Source of the DNA: JAGIBJ01 sp032119795
Lineage (GTDB): Bacteria > Actinomycetota > Thermoleophilia > Solirubrobacterales > Solirubrobacteraceae
Reading direction: 5' to 3'
NCBI GenBank assembly: GCA_032119795.1
Contig: JAUMFO010000038.1
Coordinates: 15,127-79,126, forward strand
Length of the DNA stretch: 64,000 nucleotides
Shown: positions 27,853-37,168 of the stretch, one piece after another
Numbering within the stretch: the stretch's first letter is position 1
How the letters are laid out: each line of letters starts with the position of its first letter
Made by a program: the position numbers and the translations under genes
Notes under the pieces: model-generated
The model's input: the letters and a program-made list of their open reading frames with translations, nothing else
What the model was told of the DNA's origin: nothing
Database searches by the model: none

Positions 27853-28263
27853 ATGCCGCCTGAGCCAGACGTTACGGCCGGCCCCGGCTACAGCGTCAGC
27901 AGTATCGATCGGCTCGGTGAGGGCTACGGCTTTCGAAAGATCCGCAAGCCGATGGGCGTCACCGCGTTCGGCGCCAACGCCGTCGTGCTGCCGCCGGACT
28001 ACCCATCGCGCAGCCACTTCCATGAGGTTCAGGAAGAGCTGTACTTCGTGCACAAGGGGTCGATCGAGTTCACGTTTGGTGATGGGACGACCCACCGCGT
28101 CGACGAAGGCGGCCTCGTGTGGGTCGCGCCGTCGACCGTCCGGCAGCTCAGGAGCGTCGGCGATGGGGAGGCCGTCTACGTCGCCGTGGGCGGCAAGGAC
28201 GGCTACGTCCCGCGTGACGGGCGCGCCGCACCCGGCGGCCAGCAGCCCTCACCCAGCGCCTGA
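27853..28263 (+). CDS. cupin-domain protein
   Basis: A 136-residue cupin with the first motif SHFHEVQEELYFVHKG (about 55-70), giving His, His and Glu metal ligands, and a second motif around DEGGLVWVAPSTVRQL (about 85-100), where the usual histidine is not evident. The missing ligand makes an enzyme role less likely than binding or sensing. Co-transcribed with the SCP2-like gene. Confidence 0.8.
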   Translation: MPPEPDVTAGPGYSVSSIDRLGEGYGFRKIRKPMGVTAFGANAVVLPPDYPSRSHFHEVQEELYFVHKGSIEFTFGDGTTHRVDEGGLVWVAPSTVRQLRSVGDGEAVYVAVGGKDGYVPRDGRAAPGGQQPSPSA

Positions 28264-28313
28264 GCGCGCGGCCCGCGGCTGGCGGTCTGCCACCCTGCGC
28301 TGACCAGCGCCTT

Positions 28314-28349
28314 CCTGCAAGATCGCGTTCACCTCGTCGCGCTTGCAGG
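28314..28349 (+). terminator. hairpin between the cupin and LysM genes
   Basis: An 8-base stem CCTGCAAG/CTTGCAGG continues past a 2-base bulge into CGCG/CGCG, with a 10-base loop. It is 50 bases after the cupin stop and 43 before the LysM gene. It may end the cupin operon or act in the leader of the LysM gene. No c-di-AMP riboswitch motif is seen here. Confidence 0.5.
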
Positions 28350-28392
28350 AGACACTGCAGTTCGTGTCGACGGCCTCGGTACCACTAACGGC

Positions 28393-29469
28393 GTGTCCAG
28401 TCGTCTCGTCCGCCGTTCTCTCCACGTCCTTGCCCTCCCGGTCCTTGGAGCGCTCGCGCTCAGCCCGTCGGCCGGTGCGCACAGCTACCCCGTTCACCAG
28501 GTAGCGCCCGGATCGACCCTGACGAGCATCGCCGCCGCCAACGGGATGCAGGTCGCGCGCCTGGCAGCCGCCAACGGGCTGGCCTGGAACGCCACCGTCA
28601 CCGCCGGCCAGGTACTGCAGATCCCGCCGCAGGACGGCGCCTACACCTCGACGTCCGGGCAGACGATGGGCTACGCGACCTCGAGCACGCCGATCTCGTC
28701 GGCGCCTGCGACGGCGCCCGCCTCGACTTCCTCGTCGTCATCGTCTGGGTCCAGCTCGTCGTCGGGCTCGTCCTCGGGTTCGTCGTCCGGCGGCTCCGGC
28801 CACCAGATCAGCCCCGGCGAGACGCTCTCGGCGATCGCGGCTCGCCTTGGCGTGTCCGTGCAGGCCCTGGTCGCCGCCAACGGCATCGCCAATCCAAACC
28901 TCATCTACTCCGGAACCACGCTGAAGGCCCCGGCCCCGGGCACCACCGCGACGCCTGCCCCGGCCGCCGTCCCCGTCAGCAGCACCGTGTCACGCACCAC
29001 GTCGACGACCTCCTCGTCGACCGGTCCGGAGGGCAGCGCGGCCTACAGCGGCGGCGGCGCCGGCAACAGCTCCGAGAAGCTCTCGTCCAGCCAGGTGGCC
29101 TCAATCGCCGCCCAGCATGGCGTCCCCGGCAACCTCGCCGCCGCCATCGCCTGGCAGGAGAGCGGCAACAACAACGCGCTCGTGTCGTCGACTGGCGCCC
29201 GCGGCGTGATGCAGATCATGCCCGGCACCTGGGAGTGGATCAACGGCAACCTCGCCAGCCCCAAGCTCCAGACACACTCGGCCACCGAGAACGTCCGCGC
29301 CGGCAGCCTGCTGCTCAAGTCACTCCTCAAGGAGACGGGCGGCGACGAGGCAACGGCCATCGCTGGGTACTACCAGGGCCTCAACTCCGTCCGCTCCCGT
29401 GGCATGTACGACGACACCAAGCAGTACGTGCAGAACGTCCAGGCGCTGAAGGCACGCGTCGGCCAGTAA
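28393..29469 (+). CDS. secreted LysM peptidoglycan hydrolase with lytic transglycosylase domain
   Basis: A 358-residue secreted protein: signal peptide (about 1-29), LysM domain 1 (about 35-78), a long Ser/Gly linker (about 95-135), LysM domain 2 (about 137-180), a Thr/Ser linker, and a C-terminal soluble-lytic-transglycosylase domain (about 240-358). The catalytic glutamate is in AIAWQESGNNN, followed by GARGVMQIMPGTW. It binds and cuts peptidoglycan glycan strands, probably in growth or division. The start is a GTG without a visible ribosome binding site. Confidence 0.9.
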   Translation: MSSRLVRRSLHVLALPVLGALALSPSAGAHSYPVHQVAPGSTLTSIAAANGMQVARLAAANGLAWNATVTAGQVLQIPPQDGAYTSTSGQTMGYATSSTPISSAPATAPASTSSSSSSGSSSSSGSSSGSSSGGSGHQISPGETLSAIAARLGVSVQALVAANGIANPNLIYSGTTLKAPAPGTTATPAPAAVPVSSTVSRTTSTTSSSTGPEGSAAYSGGGAGNSSEKLSSSQVASIAAQHGVPGNLAAAIAWQESGNNNALVSSTGARGVMQIMPGTWEWINGNLASPKLQTHSATENVRAGSLLLKSLLKETGGDEATAIAGYYQGLNSVRSRGMYDDTKQYVQNVQALKARVGQ

Positions 29470-29558
29470 CTCTCCTGACATCGGGGGACCGATGAGTTTT
29501 CTCCTGGGTTGCGGTCTCACCCTCTGAACCCGCGCAATGCGACTCAGGAGCAACTCCC

Positions 29559-29999
29559 ATGGCTGACCGCCTTACTTTTCTCAACCTTCCCGTCTCGGAT
29601 CTCGACGCGGCCAAAGCGTTCTTTGGCAAGCTTGGCTTTGAGTTCGATCCCAAGTTCACCGACCAGTCGGCGGCGTGCATGGTGATCTCCGACAAGTCCT
29701 ACGCGATGCTCATCACCACCGAGCGCTTTCAGGACTTCACGGCCAAGCCACTCGCCGATCCGGCCACGACGACCGGCGCGCTCATCTGCGTGTCGGCCGA
29801 CGACCGCGCCGGTGTCGACGCGTTCGCCGACACGGCGCTGGAGGCCGGCGGCAGCCCAGCAAAGGAGGCCACCGACTTTGGCTTCATGTACGGCCGGTCG
29901 TTCTTCGACCTCGACGGCCACCACTGGGAAGTCATGTGGATGGATCCGAGGGCCGTCGAGCAGGGCCCCGGCGAGTTCGCGGCCGCGCAGAGCGCCTGA
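29559..29999 (+). CDS. VOC-family (glyoxalase-like) protein
   Basis: A 146-residue protein of the vicinal-oxygen-chelate fold. It starts with FLNLPVSDLDAAKAFFGKLGF (about 7-27) and ends with FFDLDGHHWEVMWMDP (about 114-129), typical of the lactoylglutathione-lyase-like group often found beside ECF sigma genes in actinobacteria. The enzyme reaction is not predictable. AGGAG lies upstream of the ATG. The ECF sigma gene follows 70 bases later. Confidence 0.88.
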   Translation: MADRLTFLNLPVSDLDAAKAFFGKLGFEFDPKFTDQSAACMVISDKSYAMLITTERFQDFTAKPLADPATTTGALICVSADDRAGVDAFADTALEAGGSPAKEATDFGFMYGRSFFDLDGHHWEVMWMDPRAVEQGPGEFAAAQSA

Positions 30000-30069
30000 G
30001 GCAGGGGCGTCACCTTGGGCCGGGAGCACCGCTTGCAGGGCCCGGCCCGGGCTGGGTACTGTCAGCGGC

Positions 30070-31062
30070 ATGGCTGAATCGCCCGTCGTCGACCATGCGG
30101 GAACGCGGAACGCCGGGCTCGAGCAGCGCCTGGAGCAGAGCCGTCGCGAGCTGACGGGCTACTGCTACCGGATGCTCGGCTCTGCGGCCGACGCCGAAGA
30201 CGCCGTCCAGGAGACGTTCGTGCGGGCCTGGAAGGGCATCGACCGTTTCGAGGGCCGCGCCGCGCTGCGCACCTGGCTCTACAAGATCGCCAGCAACGTC
30301 TGCTTCGATGCGATGCAGGCCACCGGTCGGCGGGCCGTCCCGGTCGATCTCGGTCCCTCCACGACGTGGGATGCCCCGATGCGGGATCAGCTGCCCGAGG
30401 CCACCTGGGTCGGGCCGATCCCGGATCGCCTCGTGCTCTCCGGCGACGGCGATCCCGTCGTCGCCTCGCAGGCGCGGGAGTCGGTGAAGCTGGCGTTCAT
30501 CGTTGCGCTGCAGAACCTGCCGCCGCGCCAGCGGGCGATCCTGATCCTCTGCGAGGTCCTGGGCTGGAAGGCCGCCGAGGTCGCCGAGCTGCTGCACCTG
30601 TCGGTCCCGGCCGTCAACAGTGCGTTGCAGCGCGCTCGGGCGACGCTTGGCTCCAAGGATCTCCAAGTGATGGAGCTGGCGCCCGACTCGGCCGACGAAG
30701 CCAGCGAGGAACTCCTCGCGCGGTACCTCGACGCGTTCGAGCGCTACGACATGGACGCCCTCACCGCGCTCCTGCATGAGGACGCCACCCAGTCGATGCC
30801 GCCGTGGCCGATGTGGCTGCGCGGGCGCGAGCAGCTCATCGGCTGGATGTTCGGCCCAGGCGAGGGCTGCGTCGGCAGCAAGCTCGTTCCGGTGCAGGTC
30901 AATGGCCAAGCCGGCTTCGCGCAGTACCGCGACTCCGGCCAGACGCCCTGGTCGATCCACCTGCCCGTCTTCAAGGACGGCAAAGTGGTCGACATCACCT
31001 ACTTCATTGAGACCGACGGCTCGCTCTTTGAGCTGTTCGGTCTGCCGCAGACCTTGGCGTAA
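30070..31062 (+). CDS. ECF sigma factor with C-terminal SnoaL-like domain
   Basis: A 330-residue sigma-70 family factor. Region 2 is at about 25-95 (YCYRMLGSAADAEDAVQETF, ALRTWLYKIASNVCFD) and region 4 at about 140-195 (LPPRQRAILILCEVLGWKAAEVAELL). The remaining 130 residues form a SnoaL/NTF2-like domain, as in the long ECF groups that lack a normal anti-sigma factor and are controlled by this domain. No anti-sigma gene is adjacent; the VOC gene upstream may be its target. ATG at 30070. Confidence 0.9.
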   Translation: MAESPVVDHAGTRNAGLEQRLEQSRRELTGYCYRMLGSAADAEDAVQETFVRAWKGIDRFEGRAALRTWLYKIASNVCFDAMQATGRRAVPVDLGPSTTWDAPMRDQLPEATWVGPIPDRLVLSGDGDPVVASQARESVKLAFIVALQNLPPRQRAILILCEVLGWKAAEVAELLHLSVPAVNSALQRARATLGSKDLQVMELAPDSADEASEELLARYLDAFERYDMDALTALLHEDATQSMPPWPMWLRGREQLIGWMFGPGEGCVGSKLVPVQVNGQAGFAQYRDSGQTPWSIHLPVFKDGKVVDITYFIETDGSLFELFGLPQTLA

Positions 31063-31108
31063 GTAGCCCCTGCGGCAGGGCAGAACGCCGAACTCGTACG
31101 ATGAGAGT

Positions 31109-31387
31109 GTGACCGCGTCGGCGTTGCAGCTTCCTGGAGGTGACCTCGTCGTTCGCGGGGTCGATGATCTGCGCGCCTCGCGACCGACGCCCGAAGCCGC
31201 TTTGGTGTCGATGGCGGCGACGCGTCTCCAAAGGCTTGGGTTTGCCGTCGCGTCCAGCTCCAATTGGCACTCGGCTGGGCACGAGCTCTATGCGCGTCTC
31301 GAGGAGCGAGACGCAGCGACGGCGTACTCCCAATACAAGGCGCTGACTCGGCGTCTCGCGAGTTTCCTCCGCGCAGCCTCCGACTGA
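31109..31387 (+). CDS. small protein, first gene of a two-gene module
   Basis: A 92-residue, mostly helical protein of unknown function, starting at a GTG. Its C-terminus HELYARLEERDAATAYSQYK followed by a basic helix resembles short proteins that I recall being encoded just upstream of nucleotidyltransferase-like genes. Its stop codon overlaps the next ATG (TGATG), so the two are co-translated. A toxin/antitoxin-like pairing is possible but unproven. Confidence 0.6.
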   Translation: MTASALQLPGGDLVVRGVDDLRASRPTPEAALVSMAATRLQRLGFAVASSSNWHSAGHELYARLEERDAATAYSQYKALTRRLASFLRAASD

Positions 31388-31641
31388 TGCGTCCGCCCGT
31401 CACGTACGAGCGTGTGCGCGAGTTCGCGCGGGCGCTGTCGCGGCGGGTCGACGACCAGCTCGTCATCTACCTGACGGGCGGAGCCACCGCCGTCATCGAA
31501 GGGTGGCGCGAGTCCACGATCGACATTGATCCCACTCGGGCGCGGGAACTCTTTCGCGACGTTGAAGATCGACTGTTCCGGTATCCGGCCGTCAACGCCG
31601 GGGCGCTTCGCCGAGCGATCGACGAAGCGCTCGGCGCCTGA
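31387..31641 (+). pseudogene. internally deleted nucleotidyltransferase-like gene
   Basis: An 84-residue reading frame. It begins like nucleotidyltransferase-fold proteins of the abortive-infection/antitoxin type (VIYLTGGATAVIEGWRESTIDID, about 26-48) and then jumps straight to a C-terminal-looking helix pair (RARELFRDVEDRLFRYPAVN). In related proteins, as I remember them, roughly 100 residues lie between these parts, including the remaining active-site residues. So this looks like an in-frame deletion that removed the catalytic core. It could still make a short binding protein. Confidence 0.5.
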
Positions 31642-31671
31642 GGCCGCGCCGGTACGGGCCCCCCGGCGGGC

Positions 31672-32649
31672 CTACGCCTCGACGGGGGCCGGTGAGGGCG
31701 TGAGGCCCGCAGCGCGGCCGGCCTTGGCAAGGCGCTCGGCCATCTTGCGGTTGGCCTCGTCGATCATCTCGCCGTCGTAGATCGCAGCGCCGGAGTTGCC
31801 GTGGTCGGCGGCGGCCTCGTAGGCGGCGAGCATGCCCTCGGCGTGGTCGTACTGCTCCTGGCTGGGCGTGAAGATCGCGTTGACGACGTCGATCTGGGCC
31901 GGGTGGATCGTCCACTTGCCGTCGAGGCCGAGCGCGCGGACGAGCTGCGTACGGACCTTCAGGCCCTCCTCGTCCTTGAACGCGGCGTAAGGGCCGTCGA
32001 TCGCCTGGATGCCGGCGGCGCGGGCCGCGACGACGATCTTCGAGTAGAGGTAGTTGAGGTGATCGCCCGGGTAGCCGGCGGGGGTGCCGCCGATCTGCGT
32101 GATCGGGATGCCGATGGCGGCCGAGTAGTCGCCGGGGCCGAAGATCAGCGTCTCCATGCGGGGCGACGCGGTGGCCAGCGCCTCGGCGGCGATGAGGCCC
32201 TTGGCGTCCTCGATCTGGGCCTCGATGCCGATGCGGCCGAGCTCCCAGCCCTTGCTCATCTCGATCTGCGTGAGGAGCTTGGAGGTCATCTCGATGTCGC
32301 CGACGGTCTGCACCTTCGGGAGCATCACGGCGTCAATCTTGTCGCCCGCGTTCTCGACGACGTCGATGAGGTCGCGGTAGTAGAACTCGGTGTCGGTGCC
32401 GTTGACGCGGTAGACGATCGTCTTGCTCGGGCCCGACGCCCAGTCGTTCTCGTTCAGCGCGCGGATGATCGCGCCGCGCGCCTCAGCCTTGGCGCCGCGA
32501 GCGACGGAGTCTTCGAGGTCGAGGAAGATCTGGTCGGCGGCCAGCGACGGCGCCTTCCCAAGGAACTTCTCGTTGGAGCCCGGCACCGAATGGCAGGTGC
32601 GGCGGGAGCGCATCGGGCGCGTGGGGGCGGACTGCAGGAGGACGCTCAT
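31672..32649 (-). CDS. HpcH/HpaI aldolase, CitE/malyl-CoA-lyase-like
   Basis: A 325-residue TIM-barrel enzyme of the CoA-ester lyase family. Family marks are CHSVPGSNEKFLGK near 19, IFLDLEDSVARGAK near 41 (metal-binding Glu/Asp), AVMLPKVQTVGDIE near 107, EAQIEDAKGL near 143 and KWTIHPAQIDVVN near 242. Such enzymes cleave or form malyl-CoA, methylmalyl-CoA or citryl-CoA. The YSAAIGIPITQIGG segment resembles L-malyl-CoA/beta-methylmalyl-CoA lyases. A second, diverged copy lies at 40379-41431. Confidence 0.85.
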   Translation of the reverse strand: MSVLLQSAPTRPMRSRRTCHSVPGSNEKFLGKAPSLAADQIFLDLEDSVARGAKAEARGAIIRALNENDWASGPSKTIVYRVNGTDTEFYYRDLIDVVENAGDKIDAVMLPKVQTVGDIEMTSKLLTQIEMSKGWELGRIGIEAQIEDAKGLIAAEALATASPRMETLIFGPGDYSAAIGIPITQIGGTPAGYPGDHLNYLYSKIVVAARAAGIQAIDGPYAAFKDEEGLKVRTQLVRALGLDGKWTIHPAQIDVVNAIFTPSQEQYDHAEGMLAAYEAAADHGNSGAAIYDGEMIDEANRKMAERLAKAGRAAGLTPSPAPVEA

Positions 32650-32787
32650 GGCCTCGCATCCTGCCAGGGACGGGCGTTTCGGCGCGGTCTGGCGGGCGCC
32701 CGAACGGTGAACCAGCCGATCACGGCGGCGCCCCTAGGGTGAAGGAGCGTCGGCTGGCACCACGGCCGACGCCTTGAAGGAGCCCCG

Positions 32788-33801
<1,014 letters not shown>

Positions 33802-33841
33802 CGCGGGGATTGGCGCCTGAGCTTCTGGCAAGCTCGGGCGC

Positions 33842-34561
33842 ATGCTCCCCGAGGCACAGGCGCTCGCCGACGATCTCCTGGCGCTTGCCGATCCGGTGCG
33901 AGCGGAGGGGTCGCTGCGGTTCTTCAAGACCGGTCCCGGCGAGTACGGCGAGGGCGACCAGTTCCTCGGCGTGACCGTGCCAAACGTGCGGGCCGTCTGC
34001 AAGCGCCACCCTGAGCTGCCCTTGGGCGCCATCGACGATCTGCTCGCGTCACCCTGGCACGAGCACCGCCTTGCCGCGGTGATCGGGATGGGCGAGCACT
34101 ACCGCCGCGGCGACGCCTGGCTGCGGGAAGAGGTCTACGACCTCTACCTCGCGCGCACCGCCCGCATCAACAACTGGGACCTCGTGGATGCCAGCGCCGA
34201 CCGGGTCGTTGGCCCGCACCTCGACGTCGTCGGCGCCGGGGTGCTCGATCGGCTGGCGGGCTCGGCGCTGCTGTGGGACCGCCGGATCGCGATGATCGCG
34301 CCGTTTCACCGCATCAAGCGTGGGGAGGGCGACACGTCGCTCCACGTTGCCCAGCTGCTGCTCCGCGATCCCGAGCCGCTGATCCACAAGGCCGTCGGTT
34401 GGATGCTGCGCGAGGTCGGCAAGCGCGTCGACGAGGAGCTACTGCTCGGTTTCCTGGATCAGCACGCCCCCGGCATGCCCGCGGTGATGCTCTCCTACGC
34501 GACCGAGCGGCTCACCCGGGAGCAACAGCTCGCCTACCGGGCGCTTCGCAAGACCGCCTAG
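33842..34561 (+). CDS. AlkD-like DNA alkylation repair protein
   Basis: A 239-residue all-helical HEAT-repeat-like protein of the DNA alkylation repair family. The helices around YEGDQFLGVTVPNVRAVCK-like segment (about 35-55) and WDLVDASADRVVGPHL (about 101-116) carry the aromatic and acidic residues typical of AlkD, which removes bulky or positively charged alkylated bases. The RRIAMIAPFHRIKRGE and KAVGWMLREVGKR blocks also fit. One of several repair genes between 33.8 and 45.2 kb. Starts 40 bases after the oxidoreductase. Confidence 0.88.
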   Translation: MLPEAQALADDLLALADPVRAEGSLRFFKTGPGEYGEGDQFLGVTVPNVRAVCKRHPELPLGAIDDLLASPWHEHRLAAVIGMGEHYRRGDAWLREEVYDLYLARTARINNWDLVDASADRVVGPHLDVVGAGVLDRLAGSALLWDRRIAMIAPFHRIKRGEGDTSLHVAQLLLRDPEPLIHKAVGWMLREVGKRVDEELLLGFLDQHAPGMPAVMLSYATERLTREQQLAYRALRKTA

Positions 34562-34576
34562 CGGCCGGCTCGGAGC

Positions 34577-34594
34577 GCCCCGGTTACCCGGGGC
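34577..34594. terminator. hairpin between AlkD-like and msrB genes
   Basis: Seven-base perfect stem GCCCCGG/CCGGGGC with a 4-base loop in the 45-base gap between the converging genes. Probably a shared terminator. Confidence 0.55.
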
Positions 34595-34606
34595 CGCGAG
34601 TGGTGG

Positions 34607-35083
34607 CTAGCCGCAGCTGGGCCCGTCCGGATTCGCGAGGTGCTCCAGCGGCGTGTCGCCGGCGGCGACGGCGTCGCCCTCGCCCTTGGCGGCGGCCGGC
34701 TCGAAGCCGAGCGCCAGCGAGTTCATGCAGTAGCGCTGGCCGGTCGGCATCGGGCCGTCGTCGAAGACGTGGCCGAGGTGCGACTCGCAACGGGCGCAGA
34801 CGACCTCGGTGCGCTTCATGAACATCGAGCGGTCCTCGATGAGCTTCACGCGGTCGGCACCGAGCGACGCCCAGAAGGAGGGCCAGCCGGAGCCCGACTC
34901 GTACTTCGTGCTCGCGTCGAATAGCTCGAGGCCGCAGGCGCCGCACGTGAAGGTGCCGTCGTCCTTCACGCTGAGCAGTTCGCCGGTGAACGGGCGCTCG
35001 GTGCCGGCCTGCCGCAAGACGCGGTACTGGTCGGGCGTGAGGCGCTCGCGCCACTGCTCCTCGGTCAGCTCGATCTTCTCCAT
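34607..35083 (-). CDS. msrB: peptide-methionine (R)-S-oxide reductase
   Basis: A 158-residue MsrB that repairs oxidised methionine in proteins. Two zinc-binding CxxC pairs (CGACGLELF near 49, CARCESHLGH near 96) frame the SGSGWPSFW motif, and the catalytic Cys is in QRYCMNSLAL near 118. About 30 extra residues at the C-terminus end in a cysteine (GPSCG), which could act in recycling or be irrelevant. ATG at 35083 chosen because the family starts there; an ATG at 35104 would add seven residues. Confidence 0.92.
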   Translation of the reverse strand: MEKIELTEEQWRERLTPDQYRVLRQAGTERPFTGELLSVKDDGTFTCGACGLELFDASTKYESGSGWPSFWASLGADRVKLIEDRSMFMKRTEVVCARCESHLGHVFDDGPMPTGQRYCMNSLALGFEPAAAKGEGDAVAAGDTPLEHLANPDGPSCG

Positions 35084-35228
35084 GTGTTCACTGTAGGGCC
35101 GCATATCCGTCAGTCTCGCCACTCGCCTGTTCGTTTCAGGCCTGTGGGCGCGGCACGGTGCGCCCTGACCGGCCGATCGGCCCAAAGACCGGTTTCTAGG
35201 GCCTGGGCGGGCAGCTAGTGTCGGGCAG

Positions 35229-35900
35229 ATGGACGTAGTCGTCGTCGGTGCCCACGGACAGATCGCTCGGGAGTTCGGCCGCCTGCTGGCCGCTCGCGGC
35301 GACACGGTCCGCGGGGTGATCCGGAACCCCGCACACGCGGCTGACCTGCAGGCCGACGGGGTGGAGCCGGTCGTCATCGACCTCGAAGCCGAGTTTGCCG
35401 AGAACGACCTGGCGCACACGATGCGCGGCGCCGATGCCGTCGTCTTTGCGGCCGGAGCTGGTCCGGGCAGCAGCGCCGAGCGCAAAGAAAGCGTCGACTA
35501 CGCGGGCGTTCTGCACAGCGGGGCAGCGGCCGGTCGGGCCGAGGTCCGCCGGTTCGTGCTGATCAGCTCGATGGGTACCGACGATCCACCGGACGGCGAC
35601 GACGTGTTCAGCGTCTACCTGCGGGCCAAAGCGCGGGCCGAGCACTACCTGCGTGGTAGCGGTCTCGACGCGACCATCGTGCGGCCCGGGCTCCTTACGA
35701 GCAACGAGCCGACCGGCCGGGTGCGCGTCGGGCGCAACGTCGAGCGCGGCGAGATCCCGCGCGACGACGTGGCGGCCGTGCTCGTAGCCGTCTTGGACGA
35801 CGAGAACCTCATCGGCCGGACGTTCGAGGTCACCAGTGGCCAGACGCTGATCTCCGACGGCGTCGCCGGGCTCGCCGATCACAACAGCACCCTCGTCTGA
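35229..35900 (+). CDS. NAD(P)-binding atypical SDR (YwnB-like)
   Basis: A 223-residue Rossmann-fold protein. VVVVGAHGQIAREFGRLLAARG (about 3-24) is the nucleotide loop and RFVLISSMGTDDP near 114 follows the usual strand. The later AEHYLRGSGLDATIVRPG (about 138-155) is typical of NmrA/YwnB-type atypical SDRs, which bind NAD(P) and often lack catalytic activity. No partner gene is obvious. Confidence 0.88.
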   Translation: MDVVVVGAHGQIAREFGRLLAARGDTVRGVIRNPAHAADLQADGVEPVVIDLEAEFAENDLAHTMRGADAVVFAAGAGPGSSAERKESVDYAGVLHSGAAAGRAEVRRFVLISSMGTDDPPDGDDVFSVYLRAKARAEHYLRGSGLDATIVRPGLLTSNEPTGRVRVGRNVERGEIPRDDVAAVLVAVLDDENLIGRTFEVTSGQTLISDGVAGLADHNSTLV

Positions 35901-35956
35901 AACCGGTCGAAGACGGCCGCTTTCGGCGTCCCCGAGCACTCGCGTAGGATCGCCCG

Positions 35957-37168
35957 ATGCCCGAGTACCCGCCGATCGACTGGAGCCGCCGGCTCTCGCC
36001 TGCCGCCCTGCGCCTGAACGCCAGCGACATCCGCGAGATCCTGAAGGTGACGGAGCAGCCGTCGGTGATCAGCTTCGCTGGCGGTCTGCCCGCGCCTGAG
36101 CTGTTCCCGGTGGAGGCGCTGCAGGATGCGGCGGCTCGCGTGCTGCGCCAAGACAAGGCGGTGCAGTACTCCACGACCGAGGGTGATCCGGCCCTTCGGA
36201 CGTGGATCGCCGACGACGCTGGCGTGACGCCCGAGCACGTGCAGATCGTCTCCGGCAGTCAGCAGGGGCTCGATCTCGTGTGTCGCGTCCTGGTGGCGCC
36301 GGGCGGGTCGGTCGCGGTCGAGAACCCGACGTATCTGGGGTGGCTGCAGGTCACCCAGTTCAACGGGGTGCGTTCGGTGCCCGTCGAGACCGACGAAGAC
36401 GGCCTGCTGCCCGACGCACTTGAGGCGGCGCTCGCAACGGGCGAGATGTCGGCGGTCTACCTGATGCCGAACTTCCAGAACCCGACCGGCCGCACGACGA
36501 CGCTCGAGCGACGTGAGGCCATCCTGGATCTGGCCTTCAAATATGGCGTGCCGCTCATCGAGGACGATCCGTATGGCGAGCTGCGCTTCCGTGGCGAGCG
36601 ACTGCCGTCGCTCCATGAACTCGCGCTCGCGCGGACGGGCGACGCCGACGCTAGCCCGGTCATTCGACTGGGCACGTTCAGCAAGATCCTGGCGCCGGGC
36701 CTGCGGGTGGCGTGGGTGCTCGGCCCGTCGCCGCTGATCTGGCGTCTCACGCTGGCCAAGCAGGCCGCCGACCTGCACACCTCGACGCTTACGCAGCGCT
36801 TGGCGGTGGAGCTGTTGCCGATCGTGCCCGACCAGATCGCGAAGGTCACCGCGGCCTACGGCGAGCGTGCGGTGGCGCTCGAGGGAGCGCTGGATCGGGC
36901 CTTCGGCGACTCGGTCGTTCGCACGCGACCTGATGGCGGCATGTTTACCTGGCTGCAGCTCGACGGCCCCATCGACGCGGCCGCGCTCCTGCCGGCGGCG
37001 CTGGAGGCCGGCGTCGCCTACGTGCCCGGCAGCGCGTTCCACGCCGGGGAGGACGAGGGACGCTCGACGCTGCGGCTGTCGTACTCCTGCGCCACGCCGG
37101 CCGAGATCGACGAGGGCATCGGGCGGCTCGTGCCGGTCCTGCGCGGCGCGCTCAGCGCTGCGGCCTGA
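35957..37168 (+). CDS. PLP-dependent aminotransferase, class I (2-aminoadipate/aromatic type)
   Basis: A 403-residue aminotransferase. The PLP lysine is in LGTFSKILAPGLRVAW (about 236-251), NPTGRTTT near 176 holds the cofactor asparagine region, and RLSYSCATPAEIDEGI near 374 carries the carboxylate-binding arginine. It resembles LysN/ARO8-type enzymes that are related to the aminotransferase part of MocR regulators, but no DNA-binding domain is present. Its last 17 bases overlap the end of the converging methyltransferase gene. Confidence 0.9.
   Translation: MPEYPPIDWSRRLSPAALRLNASDIREILKVTEQPSVISFAGGLPAPELFPVEALQDAAARVLRQDKAVQYSTTEGDPALRTWIADDAGVTPEHVQIVSGSQQGLDLVCRVLVAPGGSVAVENPTYLGWLQVTQFNGVRSVPVETDEDGLLPDALEAALATGEMSAVYLMPNFQNPTGRTTTLERREAILDLAFKYGVPLIEDDPYGELRFRGERLPSLHELALARTGDADASPVIRLGTFSKILAPGLRVAWVLGPSPLIWRLTLAKQAADLHTSTLTQRLAVELLPIVPDQIAKVTAAYGERAVALEGALDRAFGDSVVRTRPDGGMFTWLQLDGPIDAAALLPAALEAGVAYVPGSAFHAGEDEGRSTLRLSYSCATPAEIDEGIGRLVPVLRGALSAAA

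Noticed and set aside
28264..28392. Second c-di-AMP riboswitch in front of the LysM hydrolase gene
   Set aside because: Such genes often have one, but the conserved GGGGGACCC and GTCAGCTxACCTCGTA blocks are absent; only a simple hairpin is present.
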